Origin: Acidobacteriaceae bacterium
GTDB taxonomy: Bacteria > Acidobacteriota > Terriglobia > Terriglobales > Acidobacteriaceae
Direction of reading: 5' to 3'
Length of the DNA stretch: 64,000 bases
Assembly: GCA_003156805.1 (NCBI GenBank)
Contig: PMHV01000030.1
Coordinates: forward strand, 73,261 to 137,260
In this document: in pieces, positions 6,793 to 16,500 of the stretch
Layout of the letters: the number at the start of each line of letters is the position of its first letter
Position numbering within the stretch: position 1 is the first letter of the stretch
The notes under the pieces: model-generated
Database searches by the model: none
What the model was told of the DNA's origin: nothing
The model's input: only the letters and a program-made list of their open reading frames with translations
Program-made: the position numbers and the translations under genes

Positions 6793-9700
6793 ATGAATAG
6801 TGTCCTCATCGGCATGGTGGTGATACCGGGCGTGGTCTCGGTGCTGCTGTTCTTAGTTTTCACTTATCTTCACGAACAGAGCAGGCAGGCGTACTTCCGC
6901 GCGTGGCAACTGGCGTGGGCGGCGTATTCGCTGCACTACGTGCTGGATGCGTTTTCGTTTTATCGTGGACCGTCGCCGCTGGTGTTCTTCGCGAGTTCGC
7001 TTTTTCTGGTGGCGATGGCGATGTGCATCTTCGTTTCTACGCGGTTGATGGGAAGACCGTTCCGCTTCCGCTGGTATGACGCGGCGCTGGCGGCGGCGGG
7101 AGTGGCGCTGGCCGGCGTCAATTTGCAAGGCCACATGGTTGGCGGCGAGTTTCAGGCGGATGCGCAGCCATTTCTGCGGCTGGGCGTGGGACTGGCGGCG
7201 ATGCTGCTGTATTGCTCCGCCGTGTTTTACCTGAGAGGCCACAAGCGGGGATCGCTGGCCTTCCAGGTGCTGGCGGTGGCGCTGGCGCTGTGGGCGGTGC
7301 TGATCGGCGTGGGCCAGCTTCGCAGCCCGTGGGTGGAAATATTTGGCAGCGCCAGCCGGCTGTTCGGTCCCGTGCCGCAGATGTTGCTGGGCATTGCCAT
7401 GGTGATGGTGCTGTTTGAAAACGAACGCAACGCGGTACAGGAGAGCACGCTGGCGCTTTCGACGCTGGGCGTGGACCCGCGGCAATTGCTTTCCGCCAAT
7501 GACCTGCTGCCCAGCATGCAGTCGGCGCTGGACCGGCTGATGGGAGCTTTATCCACGCGCCGGGCGGTGATTTACATTTGCGAACGCTGGAGGAGCCTGT
7601 TGCCCTCGGTGCAGCGCGGCTTCGAGCCGGAATTTCTGACGGCGCTGGAGAAAAGCGGGTCGGGAGAATATATCAGCGAAACCGCTTACCGCCAGGGCGG
7701 ATTGTTTACCGTGCAGGATCTGGAGCATATGAGCGAACCGCGGCCCGTGGCTTCTGCGGGAAACTTCGCCGGGCTGAAAGAGGTGCTGACGCAGGCCGAC
7801 ATTCGCAATTTAACTGCGGTAAGTCTGCAAACCCGCGAGCACACCTACGGTGTGATTCTTTTTCCTCATGCCCAGCGCAAGGCCTTCGGTTCTTCGGGTC
7901 CGCGGCTGATGGTGGGACTGGCGCTGCAGCTGGGGCTCACCATCGAGAATTACGTGACGGTTCATGAGGCGCATCGCGGCCGGCAGGAGTACGAACTGCT
8001 GACCGAGATTGGGCAGGCCATCAGCTCGCGGCTGGATCAGGATGAAGTGCTGCGCACCATCCACACGGAGCTGGGGCAGATTTTCGATACCAGCAACTTC
8101 TACGTTGCGTTCCAGGAAGGCGATGTGGTTCGCTTCGAGCTGGAGGTGGAAGAAAACCGGACTCTGCCGAAGCGGTCGCGAAAGCTGGAGAATGCTTTCA
8201 CGGAATATGTGATTCGCGCCGGCCAGCCGTTGCTGATCCGGTCCGATCTGGAGAAGACGCGGGAACGTCTCGGCATCACCTACCGTCCCGAACACCCCGC
8301 CAAATGCCTGTGCGCAGTGCCGATCCTGCTGGCCAACCGGCCGGCGGGAGTGATGGTGGCGATGAACACGGAACGGGAGTTTGTGTTTGAGCAGCGCGAC
8401 CTCGATGTGCTGGTGACGGCGGCGGGGCAGGTCTCGGTGGCGGTGGAGAATGCGCGCCTGTTCGCCGAAGAACAGCGCCGCTCGCGGCAACTGGCGTTCC
8501 TCAACAACATTTCGCGCACCGCCATTTCGAGCGATAATCCCATGCAAATGCTGGGACAAATCGCGGGCGAGATCCAGAAGAACTTCAGCTTCGATCACAT
8601 CGGCATCGGGCTGCTCGACTACGGCACCAAAGAGCTTGAGATCAAAGTGGAAGCGGGCACAACCGCTCACGCCACGGGAAAGCGGGTTCTGCTCGGCGCC
8701 GGCATTTTGGGCCGGGTGGCGCGAACCGGGGAGCGGGCGCTGGTGCAGAACGCGGCAGAAGGCCAACTGGGTGGCATTCTGCCGGAGTCGCGCTCCGTGC
8801 TTTGCATTCCCATCAATTACGGGGAGACGCTGCTGGGGGCGCTGAACATCGAGAGCCGCAACGAGAACGCATTCGAGCCGCAAGACGTTCTCATCCTCAA
8901 CACGCTGGCCGATCTTCTCGCCACGGCCCTGCACAACGCATTCGTATTCCAGAAGCTGCAACAGCAGTCCATCACCGATGGCTTAACTGGAATCAAGACG
9001 CGGCGCTTTTTCTGGGAGGCGCTCTCGGCGGAGTGGAAGCGCGCTTCGCGCTCCGGACGCCCGTTCTCGGTGGTGCTCATCGACCTCGACAAGTTTAAGG
9101 AAGTCAACGACACCATGGGCCACTTCGAAGGCGATCTGGTTCTCGCCCGCGTGGGACGGCTGCTCGAACAAAAATCCCGGCAATCGAACATTGTGGCGCG
9201 CTACGGCGGCGACGAGTTCATTATCCTGATGCCGGAGACCGGTCCCGACCAGGCGCAGGTGCTGGCCGAACGCCTGCGGCAGTGGATTGTCACCGACGCC
9301 ATGCTGAGCGAGCACCACATCACCGGCAGCTTCGGCGTGGCCAGTTTCCCCATGCATGGCTTTTCCATCGAGGATGTAATTCGCGTGGCCGATGCAGGCA
9401 TGTACGTCTCCAAGCGCTCCGGCGGGAACCGCGTATCGACCGCCGAGGAATTCACCGAGGGCGAAGAGTTCGGCCGGCAGCGCCAGCAGATTTCCGCCTA
9501 CATCGAAGGATTTTTGCAGCGCGAACACACCGGCCCCGAGCAGTTGCAGGAACTCTCCTCGACGCTGGTCAAATTATGCGGCGGAGGCGATGATTGCAAC
9601 GTCGCGCTGCTGAAAGAATCGATTGAGGTGCTCAGCCGCGCCGCCGAATCCCGCGAGCCGCACACTGCCGGCCACGGCGACCTGGTGGCTCGCTACACGG

Positions 9701-10188
9701 AAATCCTGGGGCGGGCGCTTCAGTTGCCGCCGGACGAAACGGCCGAACTGGTCTATGCCGCGCGAGTGCACGATGTCGGCAAGATCTTTGTGCCGGAGCG
9801 AATTTTGACCAAGCCGGGCCCGCTTACCGATGACGAATTCTTCCTGGTGAGGATGCACGCTCGCGTAGGCGCCGAGATCGCCGGCATCGTTCCCAACAGC
9901 AGCAAGCTGCGCCAGGCCATCGAGCACCATCACCAGCGTGTTGACGGCTCAGGATATCCCGATAGTTTGAAAGGCGAACAGATTCCTCTGTGGGCCCGCA
10001 TTGTCGGCCTGGCCGATGCCTACGCCAACATGCTGACCGAACACTCCATCTCCGCCGCCCGGACTCCGGAGCAGGCGCTCGACGAACTCGCCAAGATGAG
10101 TGGCACCCGCTTCGATGGAATGCTGGTGCGCCTGCTGCTGCGCGAATTGAAGTCGGAACGTGCGGCATCGTCGAGAGATAGCCTCTAG
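6793..10188 (+). CDS. Membrane GAF-GGDEF-HD-GYP cyclic-di-GMP signalling protein
   Basis: 1,131 residues. The N terminus has about seven hydrophobic segments (residues 1-210), followed by three GAF-like regions (about 230-370, 395-560, 575-720), a GGDEF domain and a C-terminal HD-GYP domain. The diguanylate cyclase signature RYGGDEF is intact (GGDEF 805-809). The inhibitory I-site position five residues upstream reads RQSN rather than RxxD, so product inhibition may be weak. The phosphodiesterase domain keeps HD at 993-994 (VHDVGK), HHHQ at 1045-1048 and DGSGYP from 1051, so it should hydrolyse c-di-GMP. Both activities may coexist, with the GAF and membrane parts sensing ligands. It stands alone between gltX and the VWFA remnant; no partner is obvious. 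Confidence 0.93.
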   Translation: MNSVLIGMVVIPGVVSVLLFLVFTYLHEQSRQAYFRAWQLAWAAYSLHYVLDAFSFYRGPSPLVFFASSLFLVAMAMCIFVSTRLMGRPFRFRWYDAALAAAGVALAGVNLQGHMVGGEFQADAQPFLRLGVGLAAMLLYCSAVFYLRGHKRGSLAFQVLAVALALWAVLIGVGQLRSPWVEIFGSASRLFGPVPQMLLGIAMVMVLFENERNAVQESTLALSTLGVDPRQLLSANDLLPSMQSALDRLMGALSTRRAVIYICERWRSLLPSVQRGFEPEFLTALEKSGSGEYISETAYRQGGLFTVQDLEHMSEPRPVASAGNFAGLKEVLTQADIRNLTAVSLQTREHTYGVILFPHAQRKAFGSSGPRLMVGLALQLGLTIENYVTVHEAHRGRQEYELLTEIGQAISSRLDQDEVLRTIHTELGQIFDTSNFYVAFQEGDVVRFELEVEENRTLPKRSRKLENAFTEYVIRAGQPLLIRSDLEKTRERLGITYRPEHPAKCLCAVPILLANRPAGVMVAMNTEREFVFEQRDLDVLVTAAGQVSVAVENARLFAEEQRRSRQLAFLNNISRTAISSDNPMQMLGQIAGEIQKNFSFDHIGIGLLDYGTKELEIKVEAGTTAHATGKRVLLGAGILGRVARTGERALVQNAAEGQLGGILPESRSVLCIPINYGETLLGALNIESRNENAFEPQDVLILNTLADLLATALHNAFVFQKLQQQSITDGLTGIKTRRFFWEALSAEWKRASRSGRPFSVVLIDLDKFKEVNDTMGHFEGDLVLARVGRLLEQKSRQSNIVARYGGDEFIILMPETGPDQAQVLAERLRQWIVTDAMLSEHHITGSFGVASFPMHGFSIEDVIRVADAGMYVSKRSGGNRVSTAEEFTEGEEFGRQRQQISAYIEGFLQREHTGPEQLQELSSTLVKLCGGGDDCNVALLKESIEVLSRAAESREPHTAGHGDLVARYTEILGRALQLPPDETAELVYAARVHDVGKIFVPERILTKPGPLTDDEFFLVRMHARVGAEIAGIVPNSSKLRQAIEHHHQRVDGSGYPDSLKGEQIPLWARIVGLADAYANMLTEHSISAARTPEQALDELAKMSGTRFDGMLVRLLLRELKSERAASSRDSL

Positions 10189-10343
10189 CCGTTCCCGTAG
10201 TCGCAATAATCGCCGGTTCACATCCGTTGAAGTTCCCCGCGCGGATAGAAGGCGAAACATCGCAGTCACACCAGTAACGCGCCACGTATAAGATAAGTTC
10301 CGGCTACATCGATTCCGGAGCACGGCAGGTTGGAGTTATCCCC

Positions 10344-10540
10344 ATGAAAGCCGTTCTGGTATTTTGTTTGCTCGTATCCCCGGCGTTGGCACAGCAGCCT
10401 GGCGTCCCAGCATCATGGTCACCGCTGGAACCGATCGTCGCATTCCGCTGAACGTGGTCGTGACCGATAAGTCTGGAAAGCCCGTAGCCGGACTGCAACA
10501 GCAGGACTTCACGGCTCTGGACGACAAGTTCGTAACCTAG
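10344..10540 (+). pseudogene. Remnant of a VWFA-related secreted protein, frameshifted and truncated
   Basis: After a TGGAG ribosome site, ATG 10344 opens a good signal peptide, MKAVLVFCLLVSPALAQQ, but the frame stops within 36 residues. In another frame the sequence continues as ITAGTDRRIPLNVVVTDKSG then KPVAGLQQQDFTALDDK, which is the conserved start of acidobacterial VWFA-related proteins, and it hits TAG at 10538. So the 5' end of such a gene survives with a frameshift and everything after about 60 codons is lost. The intact homologues at 28221, 30449, 40932 and 42904 carry the same V-x-D-x-x-G-K-P-V-x-G-L pattern or close variants. Confidence 0.72.
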
Positions 10541-10591
10541 CAGAAGCACCCGAATCGACGCGGGGTCATCAGCAGTTGTCTGTTCGCGCTC

Positions 10592-11122
10592 CTAGTTCCG
10601 TGACGGATAGATTCCCTGCAAGGCGATGACGAAATAAATCGTCAAGTACGGCGGCAGGTTGTTATGCGCCACGTTTCCTCCCGTGTTTTGCACGGCCGCG
10701 GCAGTCATGGAGACGTTGGTGGCTGCGGCGGCGTACACCGGAGGCGGTTCTCTTCCTCCTGCGGCGGCGGCCCAAACGTTGTTCGCCGGCGAACCCGACG
10801 ATCCTGCGCCACCGATGCAGGCCACTCCGTGGCTGTGCGAAGGCAATTGGGTTGGCACCAAAGTCACGGCAAATTCCCCGCCAGTCTCGCCCAAAACGCG
10901 CGGGCTCAACCCACTGCCGTTCCCAGATCCCATGGGCGCCGAGGCCTGCAGATTAGGCAGGGCAAAGTTGCTTTTGCCGTCGCCGCCGTAGTTGGTACCG
11001 AGAAGCGAAAACAAGGCGGTAGCTTGCGAAATAGACATCAGTTGCCCATTGCAAAGCGCCCAGCCCTGCGGCGCAAAATTGAAACCTACCATCCGGATTT
11101 CTCCAAGATACTGATCGGACAT
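10592..11122 (-). CDS. Phage tail-collar domain protein (microcystin-dependent-protein-like), copy 1
   Basis: 176 residues. It starts with YLGEIRMVGFNFAPQGWALC-NGQ, the tail-collar fold signature, then the LLGTNYGGDGKSNFALPNLQ strand and a histidine-containing QLPSHSH motif, and ends in LPPYLTIYFVIALQGIYP. These features define the collar domain of phage tail fibres and the MdpB-like bacterial proteins. There is no signal peptide. A GGAGGG ribosome site precedes the ATG. It is last in a minus-strand array of three paralogues after DUF6916-like and GNAT genes. No other phage genes are nearby, so this is not a prophage remnant in any ordinary sense. The function of such orphan collars is unknown to me. 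Confidence 0.9.
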   Translation of the reverse strand: MSDQYLGEIRMVGFNFAPQGWALCNGQLMSISQATALFSLLGTNYGGDGKSNFALPNLQASAPMGSGNGSGLSPRVLGETGGEFAVTLVPTQLPSHSHGVACIGGAGSSGSPANNVWAAAAGGREPPPVYAAAATNVSMTAAAVQNTGGNVAHNNLPPYLTIYFVIALQGIYPSRN

Positions 11123-11148
11123 AGCAAACCCTCCTCTGGATTCTCGGC

Positions 11149-11661
11149 CTAGCTTCGCGTGGGGAAAATCCCCGTTAACGCGATGATGAAATTGACTACC
11201 AGGTATGGCGAACGGTTCTCGTGGCCTTGATTGCTCCCGTTGTTTGCAATCGCATTGGCCGCCATCGCCGTGTTAAAGGGAGCAGCGGCATATTGTGCAA
11301 TTTGCGATGCCCAGAAGTTGCCGGTCGGAGGGCCGAGAGTGTTGGTAGCGCTGCTGGCTGTAGCCGTGTGAGTATGCGCGGCCATCTCTATCTGCGCCAG
11401 GACGTGCAGCTCCTCTCCGCCGTTTTGGCCCCAGGTGTATGTGGGGGTGCCGGTCTGCAAGCCCGCCTCGATGGGCGCGCGCCCGCGGAAATCGGGGAGC
11501 AGAAAGGTAGTTTGCCCATTGCCGCCAAAGGTGGTTCCCAGAATCGCAAAAAGCGCCTGGTTCTGGTTAATTTGCATCGTTTGTCCGTTGCACGCGGCCC
11601 AGCCCTTGGGCGCGAACCCGAATGCCACCATGCGAATCTCGCCAAGATACGGTGTACCCAT
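11149..11661 (-). CDS. Phage tail-collar domain protein, copy 2
   Basis: 170 residues. YLGEIRMVAFGFAPKGWAAC-NGQ opens the fold, followed by LGTTFGGNGQTTFLLPDFRG, the AAHTHTA histidine motif and a C terminus SPYLVVNFIIALTGIFPTRS. It is a paralogue of its two neighbours, most divergent in the central loop (residues about 105-145). It has a GGAGAG ribosome site and lies 26 bases upstream of copy 1 in transcription order. Confidence 0.9.
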   Translation of the reverse strand: MGTPYLGEIRMVAFGFAPKGWAACNGQTMQINQNQALFAILGTTFGGNGQTTFLLPDFRGRAPIEAGLQTGTPTYTWGQNGGEELHVLAQIEMAAHTHTATASSATNTLGPPTGNFWASQIAQYAAAPFNTAMAANAIANNGSNQGHENRSPYLVVNFIIALTGIFPTRS

Positions 11662-11712
11662 AATCTTCTCTCCAATGCGAGCTGGCGCTAATGTGATCTA
11701 GCGCTGATTCTC

Positions 11713-12225
11713 CTACTGCGACGGATAAACCCCAAAGAGTGAAATGATGAAAGAGAGCACCACAAACGGCAGCATATTGTCGTGCGGTTGGCTGCCGCCG
11801 GTCATTGCGATGGATCCCGCGTTCATCGAGTTGTTCGCCGGAGTGCCGGGCCCATACGTGTTATTAGCGACGCTTCCCCACGAAGCGTTCGCCGGACTCG
11901 ATTGAGCAGCGCCTGAGCCAGCCATTGCCGTGTGCGTGTGTGCCGGCAGTTGGCCGACGGTCAGCGTCACCGTCTGCACTCCGCCCTTTTGGCCAAGGAT
12001 GTAGTTCTGGAGCCCCGCACCCTGTCCCTGGTGGACGGGTATGCGGCCCTGCAGGTCAGGCAGGGCAAAGGTACTCGTACCATCTCCGCCGTAAGTTGTC
12101 CCTAGCAACTGATACAGTGCTTGGTTTTGCGAGATGCTGAGCAATGATCCGTTGCAGAAAGACCATCCTTGAATTGCGAAGGTGCCGCCGAACATTCTGA
12201 TTTCGCCGATATACGGTTGTGCCAT
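11713..12225 (-). CDS. Phage tail-collar domain protein, copy 3
   Basis: 170 residues: YIGEIRMFGGTFAIQGWSFC-NGS, LGTTYGGDGTSTFALPDLQG, QLPAHTHTA and LPFVVLSFIISLFGVYPSQ. It is the first collar gene transcribed, 14 bases after the DUF6916-like gene, with a strong GGAGG site. Three non-identical copies retaining all core motifs suggest that each has a separate role (for example a hetero-oligomer) rather than a recent amplification. Confidence 0.9.
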   Translation of the reverse strand: MAQPYIGEIRMFGGTFAIQGWSFCNGSLLSISQNQALYQLLGTTYGGDGTSTFALPDLQGRIPVHQGQGAGLQNYILGQKGGVQTVTLTVGQLPAHTHTAMAGSGAAQSSPANASWGSVANNTYGPGTPANNSMNAGSIAMTGGSQPHDNMLPFVVLSFIISLFGVYPSQ

Positions 12226-12239
12226 CTTTCTCCCTCCTC

Positions 12240-12572
12240 CTACTGCTGAACCTGATCTCGAACCTGACTCGGAACTTCTATAAGGCGATTGAATACCGCT
12301 TCGTAAAAAGTTCCGCTTTCATCCCGGCCAATCGGAACCAGAAACAAATCGAAGTCGCCGATGGACTCATGTTTCATCGGATAGATTCGCTGCGGAAAGA
12401 CTCTATCGCGATCACCCCGAAAGCGCAACGCAAACTGCTCCTGCCGCGGCGTGGAATGCCCGTTGGTAAGTTCGATCAAATCCATCGCATGTGGTTCCGA
12501 GCTCTCGTCCAGCAGCCAGAACCTTGAGTTGAGACTCTCTTCAAACATGCTCTTAGTCAGATAGATCGACAT
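12240..12572 (-). CDS. DUF6916-like small protein of the collar cluster
   Basis: 110 residues, no signal peptide. Visible features: an N-terminal FEESLNSRFWL, then ALRFRGDRDRVFPQRIYPMKH in the middle and a C-terminal FYEAVFNRLIE. The pattern of an F-R-G segment followed by a polar FLVPIGRDESGTFYEAVFNR ending matches my recollection of DUF6916, a family often found beside tail-collar proteins; this needs a profile search. Its start overlaps the 3' end of the GNAT gene by 16 bases and it has a GGGAG site, so it is in the same operon. Confidence 0.6.
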   Translation of the reverse strand: MSIYLTKSMFEESLNSRFWLLDESSEPHAMDLIELTNGHSTPRQEQFALRFRGDRDRVFPQRIYPMKHESIGDFDLFLVPIGRDESGTFYEAVFNRLIEVPSQVRDQVQQ

Positions 12573-13198
12573 ACGCCGCTCCCAACCTCTGACTCAGCCG
12601 CCGAACCCCGCGCTTCGCGGCTGCCCGATGCCTCGGAGCATGGCTGCCAAACCATCTCCAGATAGACGGGCCCGCTGTTGACCACGCTGAATCCCAGGCG
12701 CTCATACCAGCCCAATGCCGGGTTGAAGCGCTCCACGTGCAGACGCACCGCCTTCGCGCCTTCCGATGCATCCTTCATGATCGCCTGCATCAAAGTGGAC
12801 CCGATCCCCTGCCCGCGAAACTCCGCAAGGATGGCAATATCCACGATGTGAATCTCCTCCGGCTTCCGATCGAGAATCAGCCTCCCCACCGCTGTCTCAT
12901 GGCGACGGATCACCCAATACTCGGCATCGGGAAGTTGCAGCAAGTACGAGCGGCGCTGCGCTTCGTACTGCATGCGCAGGAAGGCTTCCTGCTGATCCGC
13001 ATTCCATCCTGTAAGTGCCATCTCCGCCGTTCGCGTGCTGGCAAAGGTCAAGTATAAGAAGGGTTCGTCCGAGGGACGAACGGGATAAAGGCTGAGGGGC
13101 GGGACACTTATCCCAAAGGTAAGCGTGCCTTCATCTCCGTCAGCAATAAGCGCGTTAAGTCCACTAAGGCTTGGTGCGGAAGACCTTCCCTCGAACAT
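12557..13198 (-). CDS. GNAT-family N-acetyltransferase
   Basis: 213 residues from ATG 13198. A longer open frame reaches 13303 but its extra N terminus (rich in Cys, His) does not look coding. The acetyl-CoA-binding motif A is clear: VDIAILAEFRGQGIGSTLMQ near residue 135, followed by LHVERFNPALGWYERLGFSV. GNAT enzymes acetylate amines or protein termini. Being first in the collar operon suggests it modifies one of the operon products or the giant surface protein encoded divergently. The substrate is unknown. The C-terminal tail (EASGSREARGSAAESEV) is low-complexity. Confidence 0.88.
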   Translation of the reverse strand: MFEGRSSAPSLSGLNALIADGDEGTLTFGISVPPLSLYPVRPSDEPFLYLTFASTRTAEMALTGWNADQQEAFLRMQYEAQRRSYLLQLPDAEYWVIRRHETAVGRLILDRKPEEIHIVDIAILAEFRGQGIGSTLMQAIMKDASEGAKAVRLHVERFNPALGWYERLGFSVVNSGPVYLEMVWQPCSEASGSREARGSAAESEVGSGVCRSI

Positions 13199-13547
13199 GG
13201 CGAGCCGATCACCTAAGGTAAAAAGTAAATGGAAGTGCTGGGCCGAGGCCCGAAAGCGACAAGAGTGGTATTTATGGCAACATGGATGACCTTTGTCAAG
13301 CAAAAATTCGTAAAATTATCGGACTGATCCACCTGAAAAGGGAAAGGTCGTCAGTTGCAAGATGTTTCATCTTGACTTGCCGCGGTAATCGGAGGACCAT
13401 GCCTAACGCGCCCCCAGGGCTTTAGGCCCCGCGTGCTAGGGCCGAAACCCCAGGAAATTAAACCAAATTGACGCCAGCCAACGTGTCCGCGTCTGCCGCT
13501 CTCCCTTGCGGCCTGTACACGACGCAAGGTCTGGCGCGGAGACCTTC
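13199..13547. promoter_or_regulatory. Divergent control region with palindrome CAAGATG-TTT-CATCTTG
   Basis: The 349 bases between the GNAT start (minus) and the surface-protein start (plus) contain no gene. A perfect 7-bp inverted repeat with a 3-base centre lies at 13358-13374, roughly midway, which suits an operator serving both directions. Downstream the leader at about 13390-13460 is GC-rich and can form several short stems. I could not assign it to a known riboswitch. GGAG at 13538-13541 is the ribosome site for the ATG at 13548. Confidence 0.45.
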
Positions 13548-16500
13548 ATGATGCAGCGCCCTCGTCTGAACCGTTCGTTCTATCTGACCCTGCTTGCCAT
13601 TTCTGGCCTTGTGGCCCTGTCTTACTTCCCGCTGAGTAGCATTCGCGCGGCGAATGCCGGTGCCACAATCCTGCCCAGCGCCGCCAAGCCTCTGGTCAAC
13701 CTGAAGAGCCCGCAAACGCTGAAGGTCACTTACACCGGCTCTGCGGACGCAGTGGCGGCATTGCAGGGCGGGACCGCAACTCCCAGGGCATTGGCCGCGG
13801 CGGACTTTGACGCCGATGGCGCCATGGACGTTGTGGCTGGTTACTCCACCGGGAATGGCGGCGTGCTCGCCTTGTTCCACGGCAACCCGGACGCTTTTGC
13901 GCCGAAGGATCTTACTCTCTATGGCAAGGCGGCGAAAGGCAACGTTCCACCCACTTTCCTGTCCAAGGCCGGTGCGTTTGCCGTTCCCGAGTCTCCCGAC
14001 TTGCTGGTGACCGGTGATTTCAACCGCGATGGGAACAAAGACGTATTAGTCGCTGCCCGTGGCGGCAGTCTTTACTTACTTGCCGGCGATGGACACGGAA
14101 ATCTGCTCGCTCCGCAGGCTGTACCACTACCCGGTCAGGTGACAGCGTTGGCCGCCACCCCCGACGGCCATGTCGCGGTGAGCACGGACGGTCCGAACGG
14201 CCCGCAGTTGGCCATGCTCGCTCCCGGCGCCGAGGGTCCCATCGCCGGCGCAACTTATACCTTGCCCAGTCGCGGCGGTGCTATGGAATGGGGAAACCTG
14301 GGCGGCGGAGCCGACCTGGCTGTAGGCGCAGGCGCCAATGTCGTAATGTTCTATAGCGCGCTGGCTACAAACCCGCAGACCGAGACCGTCACCGTTCCTT
14401 TCCAGGTGCAGGGACTTGCCTTAGGCGATTTCATTTGGGACCGCGACGGCCGCACCGAGATTTCCGTTCTTGCCGACGATGGATCGATCCACATCCTGCA
14501 GCATGGGACCCTGAATACAACGCCCATGACGGCTGCGGAGCTTCCCGCCCGCCGCGCCGCGATCCGGGGACATCACAAGCCAGCGGCGACTCCGCCGAAT
14601 CCGACCGCCCTGGGCGCGTGGACCATCGCCAAACAACTGCCTTACACCGGCTCGGCGCCTTCGGGACCGGTCTCGGCTTCGGCTTTTAACTCGCCGCGCG
14701 TGGCCAATTCTTCCACGCCCGATTTGATGGTGCTCGATGCGGCAGCCAGCCAGCTTCATATTCTCGATACCTCCGGCAAAACCGCCAGCCCCAGCGCCGA
14801 CGTTTCTTTCTCCGGCACGCCGGTCGCGGCTCTGGCATTGCCGCAGAAGATCGACTCGGGGCGCGACATCGTCGTGCTCACTTCATCGCAGTCCGCTCCG
14901 TTGCTGGTGACTTCCAACGCCACTCTCACGCTTACCGTAAGCACGACGGCGGACATCGACACCATCAACGCATGCACTACCAGCACCACGTCAATCCCAT
15001 CCACGCTCAGTTTGCGCGAGGCGGTCTGCCTTGCCAACAACATCGCCGACAGCGCCACCACCATCGACATTCCTAACGGCACCTACGACCTCACCAGCCT
15101 GGAAACCGGCGAACTCCAGCAGGGCACCGGCGGCTCCGCCTATAACCTCACGATTAATGGCACGGGAACGGCCGCGGACACCATCATCCAGCAGACCGAC
15201 GGCAAGGACCGCATCCTCGAGGAAGACTACGGTCTCAATGGCAACAACCCGGTCATCATCCAGAACGTGACCATGACGGGTGCTGATTGCACTAACGCCA
15301 ACCCCCCCGGCGACTGCGAAGACGGCGGCGGCGCGATCATCGCCGGCGGCCAGCCCGGTGACACGTTAACTCTCACCAACGTGGTGATGAGCCACAACAG
15401 CACCGGCGGCGCGGTAATCGGGGATGGGGCCAACAATCTCGGCGGTGCAGTCGGAATGGAGGCGCCGGGGAACATAATTATCACCAATTCCACTTTCTCG
15501 AACAACACCGCTGCCAACGGCGGATCGGGTGGCGCGATTGACTTCATAGGAGTGGGCGGCTTAGGAACTGGCAGCATCACGATCACCGGTTCCACGTTCT
15601 CCAGCAATGTTGCGGGCCAGGGTGGCGGCGTAGATTATTCAGTGGAGGCGCCCCAAACCGCCAGCATCTCCGGATCCACCTTCACCGGAAACTCGGTCAC
15701 TGGAACCTCGCCCTACGGCTTTGGCGGTGCAGTTTACGCTGATCTGGAAGGCTCAGGTGGATCCGCGACATTTTCCGGCTCCCGCTTCGCTGGCGACTCA
15801 GCCAGCAACGGAGGTGGTGGAGTTGCGGTGCAAGGCGTCGATTACAGCATTACCGCCGTCAACAACTGGTGGGGCTGCAACGGCGGTCCGGGCGCGTCCG
15901 GCTGCGACACTGTTTATAACGACTCGGCCGACGGCTCGACCGTGACCTTCAATCCCTGGCTGGTGTTGAGCGTCAGCGCTAATCCAAGTCAGATCCTTCC
16001 CAACGCGACCTCGACGCTGACCGCCGACCTCACGCACAATTCGAACGGCATCGGCGGATTCAGCGTTCCCAATGGGACAGCTGTCACCTTCGGCGGCACC
16101 CTGGACAGCAGTATCAACCCGACGAACACCACGCTCACCAGCGGCCAGGCGACCTCTACCTACACAGCCGGATCAACCGCGGGCAACGGCACGGGCACAG
16201 CCACGGTCGACAATCAAGAAGTCAGCGCGACGATCAACATTCTCGACTCCGTCACCGTCACCACCAGCCCCGCTAACTTGTCGATCACAGTAGACGGCGT
16301 CACTTCGACTGCACCGCAGACCTTTAACTGGGTGGTGGGATCGTCGCATATCATCGCAACAACTTCGCCGCAGGCCGGCCCCACAGGTTCGCAATATGTG
16401 TTCGACAGCTGGTCGGATAGCGGCACGATCTCGCATTCGGTCACCGCGCCGGCGGCAACCACAACCTACACCGCCAGCTTCGACACGCAGTATCAATTGA

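Noticed and set aside
10592-12225. Prophage or tailocin
   Set aside because: Only collar-domain proteins are present. There is no baseplate, tube, sheath, tape measure, holin or integrase within the window.
13199-13303. N-terminal extension of the GNAT gene
   Set aside because: The prefix is rich in Cys, His and Arg without match to GNAT proteins, and it would fill the divergent control region.
13380-13547. Possible cyclic-di-GMP-I riboswitch before the giant surface protein (GACGCAAGG present)
   Set aside because: The motif lies too close to the ribosome site, the flanking conserved segments are missing and the GC-rich stems do not give the three-way junction. I call it an unassigned leader only.
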